Part shown: piece after piece, positions 35,139 to 42,448 of the stretch
Layout of the letters: each line of letters starts with the position of its first letter
Position numbering within the stretch: the stretch's first letter is position 1
NCBI RefSeq assembly: GCF_017888565.1
Contig: NZ_JAGHFX010000061.1
Location: forward strand, 1-42,448
Source of the DNA: Clostridium sp.
GTDB taxonomy: Bacteria; Bacillota; Clostridia; Clostridiales; Clostridiaceae
Length of the DNA: 42,448 nucleotides
Direction of reading: 5' to 3'
Program-made: the position numbers and the translations under genes
The notes under the pieces: model-generated
Seen by the model: only the letters and a program-made list of their open reading frames with translations
Database searches by the model: none
Told to the model about the DNA's origin: nothing

Positions 35139-35552
35139 TTATTCATGAATAGCTCTATGACCTATTCCAATCACTACTTCGTCTAAATGTAGGAGTCCAA
35201 CGCTTAGAAAAATACATACAGTTAAGTGTTCTCCACTTCTTGCAATTCCTATTTTCCCTCCGACATTTTGTCCACTTGCTCTATTCCAAACCTGCATCAA
35301 TGCATCTCTTGTTGCTCCTATTACTCCACCTTCGTGTAAATGTTCTTCTCTTATTACTCCATTTCTCTTTGAAGCTACTAATGCTCTTTCTAATATTTTG
35401 GATGTTGAATCATTTATGTTCCCACCTATATTTACAGCTGTTACTAATACACCTTTTTTCTTAAATTCAATCTTTAATTCTTCCTCTTCCTCTCTAGATG
35501 AAATTGCCATTCTAGTTGCATACTTAGCAACTTCTAAACTAGTGTTTCCCAT
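35139..35552 (-). CDS. HutP-family RNA-binding protein
   Basis: HutP of Bacillus is a histidine-dependent RNA-binding antiterminator of the hut operon. This 137-residue protein shares the clostridial HutP-family pattern: SLEVAKYATRMAISSREEEEELKIEFKKKG, ERALVASKRNGVIREEHLHEGGVIGATRDALMQV, GGKIGIARSGEHLTVCIF and GLLHLDEVVIGIGHRAIHE. The family in clostridia occurs widely without a hut operon. No histidine catabolic gene lies in the window; its neighbours are adhE, behind a long intergenic region, and a MarR gene. The RNA target is therefore unknown. SD GGAGGATATT precedes the ATG. Confidence 0.85.
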   Translation of the reverse strand: MGNTSLEVAKYATRMAISSREEEEELKIEFKKKGVLVTAVNIGGNINDSTSKILERALVASKRNGVIREEHLHEGGVIGATRDALMQVWNRASGQNVGGKIGIARSGEHLTVCIFLSVGLLHLDEVVIGIGHRAIHE

Positions 35553-35656
35553 AATATCCTCCCATACTTCTTCTTAATATACTAATAATATCATAAATAC
35601 CAGATTCATTATAGTAGATTTAATACAACTACTTTATAATAATATAGGGGAATTTT

Positions 35657-36109
35657 CTATTTTATAGATTCACATTTATCTTTGAAGTATTCATTTAGTT
35701 TATCTAAAGATCCTATTAAAACATTCTTTTCTTCTTCTGAAAGATCATCCATCATACTTCTTACCATTTCATTATGAAACCTTTCATGCAGTCTATGTGC
35801 AACTTTCCCCTTCTTAGTTAATTCAACTAAAACTACTCTTCTATCTTCTTCTATTCTTTTTCTATCTACATATCCTTTTTTAATTAATCTATTTATTGAT
35901 GTAGTTAATGTACCAACAGTTATACCTAAATCCTGTGATACTTCACTCATCATTCTTTGTTCTTTTCTTCCTATTGTTTCTATAGTATGCATTTCTCTAA
36001 CAGATAAGTCTGAAAAATGCCCACTTTTCAATGTTTTTTCTTCAATTTGCAATATCTCATTAAATATTTTTACAAGCAGCTCATTAATTATACTTTCACT
36101 TCTTTGCAT
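35657..36109 (-). CDS. MarR-family transcriptional regulator
   Basis: A 150-residue dimeric winged-helix repressor. Core motifs are REMHTIETIGRKEQRMMSEVSQDLGITVGTLTTSINRLIKKGYVDRKRIEEDRRVVLVELTKKGKVAHRL, typical of MarR with the wing DRR. No cysteine-based redox site. An AT-rich gap of about 100 nt precedes hutP. Upstream, between it and the MgtC-family gene, lie a promoter and a palindrome that could be its operator. The ligand and targets are unknown; the fatty-acid regulator FabT type is one possible class. Confidence 0.87.
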   Translation of the reverse strand: MQRSESIINELLVKIFNEILQIEEKTLKSGHFSDLSVREMHTIETIGRKEQRMMSEVSQDLGITVGTLTTSINRLIKKGYVDRKRIEEDRRVVLVELTKKGKVAHRLHERFHNEMVRSMMDDLSEEEKNVLIGSLDKLNEYFKDKCESIK

Positions 36110-36150
36110 AATAACATTATCCCATCCTTCTTCTATAGTTCCTCAATTAA

Positions 36151-36223
36151 ATAATAATCTAATAATCATCAAATTTCAATTGTATAATTAATATTTTTAT
36201 TTAAAGTATTTTGATTATCAAAA
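36151..36223 (-). promoter_or_regulatory. Candidate marR promoter and upstream palindrome
   Basis: Minus strand TTGAAA (36179-36174), exactly 17 nt, TATTAT (36156-36151), giving a leader of about 35 nt. About 30 nt upstream, TTTTGATTATCAAAA (36209-36223) is a perfect inverted repeat with one central base, similar to MarR operators. TTTGAT occurs again in the spacer. Confidence 0.45.
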
Positions 36224-36231
36224 TTATTTAA

Positions 36232-36948
36232 TTAACTCAACATTTTTATATAAATTATATTTTCATTTCCTCTTAATCCTTCTATTATTTTATCTAATTT
36301 AACATATCCAGGCTTTATAACTGTATATATAGCATGAACCTCTTTTTGATCATATTGATCTTTGTCTTTTTCTAAAATGTATTCAACTATTTTTATCTTT
36401 AAATTTTCATTTTCAAAACATTTTTGTATTTCTATATTTAAATTTTCTATATTACGATATTTGATTTCAACTTTCTTAACTATATTTTTTGATATAAATT
36501 TATTTTCTATTCTTTTTAAAAAAACTAATGTTATTACTATTATAATGGCTCCAAATACACTTATATAGTATTCTCCCATTCCTATAGATAGTCCTAGGCA
36601 AGCTACTACCCATAAAGTTGCTGCTGTTGTTAGCCCTTTAATATTTCCTTTAGTGTGAATTATAGCTCCTGCACCAATAAATCCAACTCCAGTAATTACT
36701 TGAGCTCCTAATCTTCCATAGTCTATTTTTATAACTTCACTCAACTCCTTATTTGCTTCAATCATAGCAATAGCTTTATTTCCAATATCAATTTGTAATA
36801 AAGATATTATTGTTGCTCCTAAGCAGACTAATATATGAGTTCTAAACCCAGCTGCTCTATTTTGTCTTTCTCTTTCATATCCAATTATCCCTCCAACTAT
36901 TACAGCAAGAACTAATCTAATAACTATTTCTCTAACGTTTAGTATCAT
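36232..36948 (-). CDS. MgtC/SapB-family membrane protein
   Basis: A 238-residue inner-membrane protein of the MgtC/SapB family, linked in other bacteria to growth at low Mg2+ and to intracellular survival. The N-terminal 140 residues hold four or five membrane segments with the family signature GGIIGYERERQNRAAGFRTHILVCLGA and VITGVGFIGAGAIIHTKGNIKGLTTAATLW. The C-terminal cytosolic part (about 150-238) is ACT-like (VEIKYRNIENLNIEIQKCFENENLKIKIVEY). SD GGGAGGAT. It is alone on the strand between marR and the chemotaxis receptor. Its function here is not known. Confidence 0.88.
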   Translation of the reverse strand: MILNVREIVIRLVLAVIVGGIIGYERERQNRAAGFRTHILVCLGATIISLLQIDIGNKAIAMIEANKELSEVIKIDYGRLGAQVITGVGFIGAGAIIHTKGNIKGLTTAATLWVVACLGLSIGMGEYYISVFGAIIIVITLVFLKRIENKFISKNIVKKVEIKYRNIENLNIEIQKCFENENLKIKIVEYILEKDKDQYDQKEVHAIYTVIKPGYVKLDKIIEGLRGNENIIYIKMLS

Positions 36949-37068
36949 CTTATCCTCCCATAAAATTATTATATTTAAATAAATGAATTATTATTTATAT
37001 TATGATTAAAGTATGATATTTTGATTATATTTGTAACAAACATATATTATTTTCTATAGTTATAATAA

Positions 37069-37100
37069 AAACGCTAGCACTTTAATATTATACTAGCGTT
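37069..37100 (-). terminator. Terminator after the chemotaxis receptor gene
   Basis: AACGCTAG and CTAGCGTT form an 8-bp stem, with the UUUUUAUUAU tail on the minus strand, a few nt after the stop. Confidence 0.75.
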
Positions 37101-37105
37101 AACTT

Positions 37106-39103
37106 CTATATCCTAAACCTATCTATAGATTTTAAAACTTCTATACTTCTATATGCTAAATCCTCAGAATCCTCAGCCACATTTTCACTAAATTTATTTA
37201 AATCATTTGATGATGCTGTTATTTCTTCAGATGCACTTGATATATCTTTTGATGCTTTTGCCACATTTATAATTTTTTCTAATATATTCATCTTCTTTTC
37301 GTCTATTTCAGTAAATGAAGTGTTTATATTACTTATTCTAGGGGTTATACTTTTCACTTCTTTTGCTATATCATTAAATGATCTAATTACTTTGTTTATA
37401 GTACTTCTTTGTAATTGTAGCTTTTTATTAATTTCTACAGTATCTTCAGCTATTCCCTTTGTATTTTTAAATACATTATTTAGTATATTATGAATATTAT
37501 TTGATGCATTATTTGAATTTTCTGCAAGCTTCCTTATTTCATCAGCTACTACAGCAAAACCTTTTCCAGCTTCTCCGACTCTAGCTGCTTCAATAGCTGC
37601 ATTTAAAGCTAATAAGTTTGTTTGCTCGGAAATATCATTTATTAAAACTAATATATCTTTTACTGTACTTATATCAGTAAGCATATTATCCATATTATCG
37701 CTAAATTCACTAAATTTATAATCGAAATCTTCAGTTGAAACTATTAAAGTATTCATCTCAATACTATTCTTTACTGATTTCATTTCAATATCTTTTGCCA
37801 TATCATCTATCTTTATAATATTCTTAGAAATTTCATCTACTTCTTCACTAAAAACATTTATTACATCTATTGTATTTTCTAATTCATCTTTTTGATTACC
37901 ACTAAAGGCTGCAACTTCAAAGATAGAAGTAGATATATCACTTGCTAGTTTATTTAACTCTTTAGAAACAACAGCAAGAGAAGTTGATTTTTCTGTGACA
38001 TCTCTTGAAGATATTTTTATTTTAGATATAATATCCTTTACTGAACTTCTAGTAGTTTCTATAGACTTACATATATCCCCTATTTCATCTTTCCTATTTA
38101 AATGATTTTCTCCAAAACTAACTGTTAAATCTCCATCAGAAATATGTACCATATTAGTTTTTATATTATCTAATACTTTTGTTATTCCCCTAGTAATAAT
38201 GTAAATTAATATAATACTAAAAATTAATACTGAGAAAACTATAAAAATTGTAGTATTTTTAAATTCTTTCAATAATTTAAGTAAATCATTATTTTCCACA
38301 GTTATTCCTATAGACCAACCAGTACTTGCTATAGGTGAATAGGCAATGTAAGATTTATTACCGTTTAAATTATACTCTGAAGAACCACTCTTTCCAGAAA
38401 TCATATCTTTTTGTACATTTACAACATCCTTATACTTCTCATCACTTCCATACTGATTAATTAAATTACTTTTTTCCATAACAAAATAAAAATCATCATG
38501 AGATATAACGGTTCCTTCAGAATTTAAAATAAAAGCTGATCCTGTCTCCAAAAATTCAATATCATTTGATAATTTACTAAAATCCTCTGCTGATTTTAAC
38601 CCTATTATAGCTCCAATTATTTTATTATTCATTTTTAGCGGTACAGTATATGCAGTAACTCTACTTTTATCAATGGTCGATATAAATGGATCTGATATAA
38701 CCTCACTACCGTTTATTGTTTTCTTAAAATAATCCTTATCTTTTATTTGTTCCATTCCCTCCTTATAATAAACGACTCCATCCAACCCACATATTCCTAT
38801 ATTATCAAAGTTACCTTTTTCAAGCTCTTTTTTAAGCATATCTCTTTTTTCCTTAATTGATATCTCATCGCTAGAAAGTCTTTTATCCATAGCAATTTCT
38901 TCTAAGTTTTTGATACTTTCTAAAAACTTATCATTAATTCTCATTGAAGCTTGTTTTGACATTTCTTCCATTATAGTCAAACTATTTTTTATTAATGTAT
39001 TCTTCGCAGTATAATATGATATAGTTGAATTGCTAATAGTACCTATAGCTATTACTGGTATAAAAAATAGTAACATCTTTACTAATAGCTTTTTAAAATT
39101 CAT
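37106..39103 (-). CDS. Methyl-accepting chemotaxis receptor with dCache sensor
   Basis: A 665-residue transmembrane chemoreceptor. The N-terminal membrane segment lies near 8-28. The extracellular double-Cache domain (about 35-275) includes [37 protein letters not shown] and VTAYTVPL, a pattern shared with amino-acid and other small-ligand receptors. A second membrane segment lies near 285-305, then HAMP near 306-360. The signalling hairpin tip is [26 protein letters not shown], the CheA/CheW contact region. The stop is followed by a terminator. No other chemotaxis genes are in the window, so it is an orphan receptor; the ligand cannot be read from sequence. Confidence 0.92.
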   Translation of the reverse strand: MNFKKLLVKMLLFFIPVIAIGTISNSTISYYTAKNTLIKNSLTIMEEMSKQASMRINDKFLESIKNLEEIAMDKRLSSDEISIKEKRDMLKKELEKGNFDNIGICGLDGVVYYKEGMEQIKDKDYFKKTINGSEVISDPFISTIDKSRVTAYTVPLKMNNKIIGAIIGLKSAEDFSKLSNDIEFLETGSAFILNSEGTVISHDDFYFVMEKSNLINQYGSDEKYKDVVNVQKDMISGKSGSSEYNLNGNKSYIAYSPIASTGWSIGITVENNDLLKLLKEFKNTTIFIVFSVLIFSIILIYIITRGITKVLDNIKTNMVHISDGDLTVSFGENHLNRKDEIGDICKSIETTRSSVKDIISKIKISSRDVTEKSTSLAVVSKELNKLASDISTSIFEVAAFSGNQKDELENTIDVINVFSEEVDEISKNIIKIDDMAKDIEMKSVKNSIEMNTLIVSTEDFDYKFSEFSDNMDNMLTDISTVKDILVLINDISEQTNLLALNAAIEAARVGEAGKGFAVVADEIRKLAENSNNASNNIHNILNNVFKNTKGIAEDTVEINKKLQLQRSTINKVIRSFNDIAKEVKSITPRISNINTSFTEIDEKKMNILEKIINVAKASKDISSASEEITASSNDLNKFSENVAEDSEDLAYRSIEVLKSIDRFRI

Positions 39104-39296
39104 TATAATCCCACCCTATACTTATTCTTTTTAGGTAACGTTTCCAAATATTTTTATTATAAATTTATTTAATATAAGATAATTAAACCTTTACTTTTAT
39201 ATTTCAATTATATATCCTAAATTTATATAGACACAATTGTATATTTGTATAAGCATTTTGTAATATTTAGGATTTGTATACAATTATTAATTAACA
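39104..39296. other. Intergenic region between the receptor gene and a small membrane gene
   Basis: About 190 nt, AT-rich. It holds a palindrome TTGTATACAA (39274-39283), another octamer ACAATTGT (39233-39240) and distant complementary arms ATCCTAAAT / ATTTAGGAT (about 39214-39222 and 39264-39272). No promoter or riboswitch class was recognised; the usual cyclic-di-GMP motif is absent. Confidence 0.3.
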
Positions 39297-39320
39297 AAGG
39301 GCTAAAAATTAGCCCTTTTA
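39297..39320 (-). terminator. Hairpin after the small membrane protein gene
   Basis: AAAGGGCTAA and TTAGCCCTTT form a 10-bp stem with a 4-nt loop, overlapping the TAA stop (39318-39320). On the minus strand UUUGUUAAUU follows, so the U-tract is weak. Confidence 0.6.
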
Positions 39321-39722
39321 AATTATTGTCATTGATAACAAAGTAATTGCTATCCCTATTATAATTGTTGAATAATAAAAGTTATATATCTCTTCATTAC
39401 TATATATCTTAAGCTTTTCCACTTTTCCTCTTGGATATATTACTTGAATTTCATCTCCTCTTTCAAAATTATACTTTTCATATAAATATGGAATAGCAAC
39501 TTTTACTTTCTTATCATCTTCCTCAATTTCTAAAATAGGATAGACGTTTGCATTATAAACTGTATGATATTCGGCTCCTGGCATTAAATAAGTGTAGCTT
39601 TCAAAACCTATTACTTTAGCTCTTTTAATTATAGCTTTTTTCTTTAATTCTATGCTTCTTATTAAATTAAAAGATGTATAAATAGTTAACACAATACCAA
39701 TAATCGTAAATAAAACTCCCAT
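39318..39722 (-). CDS. Small two-span membrane protein (DUF3592-like)
   Basis: A protein of about 134 residues with hydrophobic segments at both ends (VLFTIIGIVLTIYTSFNLI and YYSTIIIGIAITLLSMTII) and a polar loop of about 80 residues between. The loop has KRAKVIGFESYTYLMPGAEYHTVYNANVYPILEIEEDDKKVKVAIP and YNFERGDEIQVIYPRGKVEKLKI, resembling DUF3592-type membrane proteins with a loop that folds as a beta-rich domain. The ATG at 39722 follows a TTGGGGG SD at a normal distance and is preferred to an ATG 12 codons earlier (39758) with no SD. No function known. It lies at the point where gene direction changes. Confidence 0.6.
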   Translation of the reverse strand: MGVLFTIIGIVLTIYTSFNLIRSIELKKKAIIKRAKVIGFESYTYLMPGAEYHTVYNANVYPILEIEEDDKKVKVAIPYLYEKYNFERGDEIQVIYPRGKVEKLKIYSNEEIYNFYYSTIIIGIAITLLSMTII

Positions 39723-40011
39723 TTTAAAATTCCCCCAACCAAATATTATTTTCTTCATTAATATAGTATGCTATATCTCTTTAAAAGATATATAATATAA
39801 TATCTTTCACACTTTTTCAGTTTTTTCTTTACTTATCTGATATTATCTTTCATAAAATTTAGTATTAATAATAATTTATTAGTTTTTTTAGGTATTTTAT
39901 GAGTTTTTTTAAATTTAACTTTTGTTTGTAATAGACATTTATTTCGTTTACTATTTTATTATAATGAGCTATTATTTAACTATAGCTATTAATAGGGGGT
40001 CTATTAAATAT

Positions 40012-40332
40012 ATGAATTATACCAAAGTTAAATTTGAAATATATGTTCCTTTAGAATATATAGACAAATTAAGAGAGGCAATAAATAGAACTGGTGCTTT
40101 AACTATAGGAAATTATGATAATTGTATGTCTATAAGCGAAGTTAATGGTTACTTTAGGCCTTTAAAAGGATCAAATCCGCATCTTGGAAAAGAGGGGAAC
40201 TTATCTATTGAGAAAGAGGCCAAAATTGAATTTAGATGCGATAAAGATTTGGCCTTTGAAGTTATTAACGTTATAAAAAACCTTCATCCATATGAAGAAC
40301 CTGTTTATAACATATTTCCTGTAATAAATTAA
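40012..40332 (+). CDS. Stand-alone YqfO/NIF3-insert-like (PII/CutA-like) domain protein
   Basis: A 106-residue protein that matches the middle insert domain of YqfO-type NIF3 proteins, a ferredoxin-like PII/CutA-type fold: KFEIYVPLEYIDKLREAINRTGALTIGNYDNC, then GYFRPLKGSNPHLGKEGNL, KEAKIEFRCDKDLAFEVINVI and LHPYEEPVYNIFP. The HPYEEP motif is typical. The rest of the NIF3 fold is absent, so it is a stand-alone version; such proteins are known in databases but lack a defined role. Start: ATG at 40012 with AGGGGGT about 11 nt upstream, rejecting longer readings. TATAAT at 39960-39965 may be the -10. It is the first of two plus-strand genes. Confidence 0.75.
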   Translation: MNYTKVKFEIYVPLEYIDKLREAINRTGALTIGNYDNCMSISEVNGYFRPLKGSNPHLGKEGNLSIEKEAKIEFRCDKDLAFEVINVIKNLHPYEEPVYNIFPVIN

Positions 40333-40348
40333 TTTATAAAAAATTATT

Positions 40349-40375
40349 ATGGCGACTTTATTTTAAAGTCGCCAT
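40349..40375 (+). terminator. Hairpin between the two plus-strand genes
   Basis: ATGGCGACTTTA and its complement surround a short loop after the stop of the YqfO-insert-like gene. On the plus strand the tail is TTACCATTTT, so the U-tract is poor and termination may be partial. The minus-strand tail is better, but no gene uses it. Confidence 0.5.
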
Positions 40376-40472
40376 TACCATTTTAACAGCTATGTAATAA
40401 AACTTATATTTATAGTAGCATTTTAATGATCATAGAATAATTTATTATTAAAATTAATATTTGAGGTATAAG

Positions 40473-41744
40473 ATGATGAAAATTATTATAATAGGCGGTG
40501 GTTTTGCTGGTTGCCAAGCTGCTATACAGGCAAGGAAAATGGGTGCAGAAGTTCATATAATCGAAAGAACTGATATGCTTTTAGGTGTTGGTAATGTCGG
40601 TGGCATAATGAGAAATAATGGTAGATTTACAGCAGCAGAAGAACTGTCATTATTAGGTGCTAATGAATTAATAGACATTATGGATTCCCTTGCTATTCAT
40701 CAAAATATAGAGTTTTCTGGTCATAAACATGCTAATTTAACCGACATAGCTAAAGCAGAGCCAGAGATTAGAAGATACATTTTATCTTTAGGAATTAATA
40801 TTCATTTTAATAGCAGGGCTATTAATGTTTCTTTAGAAAACAATTCTATAACTAGAATCAAATTAGCAAATGGCTCTTTTATAGATGGTGATGTATTTAT
40901 AGAAACTACAGGGTCCACTGGTTCTATGACAAATTGTAATAGATATGGCAAAGGCTGCTCTATGTGCATATTAAGATGTCCATCTTTTGGTAGTAGAGAA
41001 AGTTTAAGTGCTAAAGCTGGAATAAAAGATATTGTGGGCGAAAGATCAAATGGTACCCCTGGAGCAATGAGTGGTTCCTGTGAACTTCCCCGTGAATCAT
41101 TCTCTGAAGATATTATAGAAAAACTCGATAAATATGGAGTTGTTACTTTGCCAGTTCCTAAAGAGGATGTAAATTTGGATAAGCTAAGCCAAAAGGTTTG
41201 TCAACAATATGCTTTAAAAGAGTTTGCTGAAAATATTATTTTATTAGATACTGGCCATATTAAACTTATGACATCATATTATCCTTTAGATAAACTTAGA
41301 AGAATACCTGGACTTGAGAATGCAAGATATATTGATCCATTATCTGGTGGTAACTCAAATTCAATTAGATATTTAGCTTCAAGTCCTAGAGATAATTCTA
41401 TGAAAATACTCGGATTAAATAATATGTTCTGCGCTGGGGAAAAATCCGGATTTTTTGTAGGGCACACAGAAGTTATGGTAACAGGTGCACTAGCTGGATA
41501 TAATGCCGTTAAATATGCATTAAATGAACCATTGTTAATTTTACCTAGAGATTTAGCAATAGGTGATATAATTGCTTTTGCAAATGATGCCTTAGATATG
41601 GAAAATGGCAAAAGCCTAAGGCATACATTTTCTGGTGGAGAATACTTTGAAAGAATGAAAAAACTTAATTTATATACAACAGATAAGCAGCTAATTTACG
41701 AAAGAGTTAAATCTTTAGAATTATTGAATATATTTAATAATTAA
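40473..41744 (+). CDS. FAD-dependent oxidoreductase, TrmFO/GidA-like, with a cysteine cluster
   Basis: A 423-residue flavoprotein. The dinucleotide-binding site is KIIIIGGGFAGCQAAIQARKMGAEVHIIE near the N-terminus. The C-terminal part (about 320-380) has MFCAGEKSGFFVGHTEVMVTGALAGYNAVKYALNEPLLILPRDLAIGDI, resembling the C-terminal motif of TrmFO and GidA. Four cysteines (155, 162, 165, 169; C-x6-C-x2-C-x3-CP) look like an iron-sulfur or zinc site absent from TrmFO. It follows the YqfO-insert-like gene on the same strand, separated by a hairpin. The ATG at 40473 lies 5 nt past GAGGT; a second ATG is adjacent and a TTG at 40461 overlaps the SD. Substrate unknown. Confidence 0.75.
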   Translation: MMKIIIIGGGFAGCQAAIQARKMGAEVHIIERTDMLLGVGNVGGIMRNNGRFTAAEELSLLGANELIDIMDSLAIHQNIEFSGHKHANLTDIAKAEPEIRRYILSLGINIHFNSRAINVSLENNSITRIKLANGSFIDGDVFIETTGSTGSMTNCNRYGKGCSMCILRCPSFGSRESLSAKAGIKDIVGERSNGTPGAMSGSCELPRESFSEDIIEKLDKYGVVTLPVPKEDVNLDKLSQKVCQQYALKEFAENIILLDTGHIKLMTSYYPLDKLRRIPGLENARYIDPLSGGNSNSIRYLASSPRDNSMKILGLNNMFCAGEKSGFFVGHTEVMVTGALAGYNAVKYALNEPLLILPRDLAIGDIIAFANDALDMENGKSLRHTFSGGEYFERMKKLNLYTTDKQLIYERVKSLELLNIFNN

Positions 41745-41750
41745 TATAAG

Positions 41751-41795
41751 AAAGAGATATAGCTTTAAAATTTTAATAAAGCGTATATCTCTTTT
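41751..41795. terminator. Terminator between the converging flavoprotein and collagen-like genes
   Basis: AAGAGATATA and TATATCTCTT form the outer stem, with an inner GCTTTA/TAAAGC helix. On the plus strand UUUUAUUUUUAUU follows, which suits the flavoprotein gene. On the minus strand the tail is poorer, but it may also help end the collagen-like gene. Confidence 0.7.
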
Positions 41796-41837
41796 ATTTT
41801 TATTATAAATAATCCATAAAATTATTAAATTTTAAAT

Positions 41838-42448
<611 letters not shown>

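Noticed and set aside
39104..39317. Possible cyclic-di-GMP riboswitch upstream of the chemotaxis receptor
   Set aside because: Paired arms are present, but the conserved core sequence of the cyclic-di-GMP riboswitch class was not found on either strand.
41279..41611. Minus-strand open frame within the flavoprotein gene
   Set aside because: It is antisense to the conserved FAD C-terminal motif and has no SD; the plus-strand frame is clearly real.

Overview
The window is low-GC, AT-rich Gram-positive DNA from an endospore-forming anaerobe, most probably Clostridium sensu stricto. The evidence is the sporulation sigma factors sigE, sigG and sigK with spoIIGA, a T-box on alaS, an adhE fermentation gene, AGGAGG-type ribosome binding sites with frequent TTG/GTG starts, and a gene order close to the Bacillus alaS-ireB-ruvX-mltG-trmR-udk block. 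No species is claimed. Every gene but two lies on the minus strand, so transcription mostly runs from high to low coordinates; the exceptions are two plus-strand genes at 40012-41744. There are no rRNA or tRNA genes, insertion sequences, prophage genes or CRISPR arrays.

Layout by region. 1-3837: the start of pstS preceded by Pho-box-like repeats, phoR, phoP and the laccase-domain gene pgeF. 3838-7310: nrdR, a YlmC-type PRC-barrel gene, then sigG, sigE and spoIIGA with a sigma-F-like promoter before sigG and a Spo0A/spoIIG-like promoter before spoIIGA. 7407-13588: ftsZ, an orphan pilT, an uninterrupted sigK, a class B penicillin-binding protein and udk. 13610-20894: a U32-family tRNA hydroxylase, trmR, mltG, typA, rnj (RNase J) and a Fur-family regulator. 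20887-26572: yrzB, ruvX, ireB, alaS with an alanine T-box, an AI-2E-family permease and a PRC-barrel protein. 26620-31670: mnmA, nifU/iscU, nifS/iscS and iscR as one Fe-S/thiolation operon, then rarA and a small lipoprotein. 31771-36948: adhE with Rex-like operators, a HutP-family gene, a MarR regulator and an MgtC-family protein. 37069-42448: a chemotaxis receptor, a small membrane protein, a YqfO-insert-like protein, a TrmFO-like flavoprotein with a cysteine cluster, and the C-terminal part of a BclA-like collagen protein.

How the genes work together. The spoIIGA-sigE-sigG block, sigK and the collagen-like protein cover mother-cell and forespore sigma control and probably the spore surface. 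The isc genes supply sulfur to MnmA for tRNA thiolation, while TrhP/TrmR make 5-methoxyuridine at tRNA position 34. adhE is probably under NADH/NAD redox control. PhoPR drives the Pst uptake genes that begin at the left edge.

No clearly new multi-gene system is visible; most of the window is conserved core genome. The best leads are regulatory: a terminator holding the SD of the PBP gene, a hairpin between SD and start in ireB, a hairpin terminator downstream of the typA promoter, an array of Rex-like sites and competing inverted repeats between hutP and adhE, and the uncharacterised flavoprotein.
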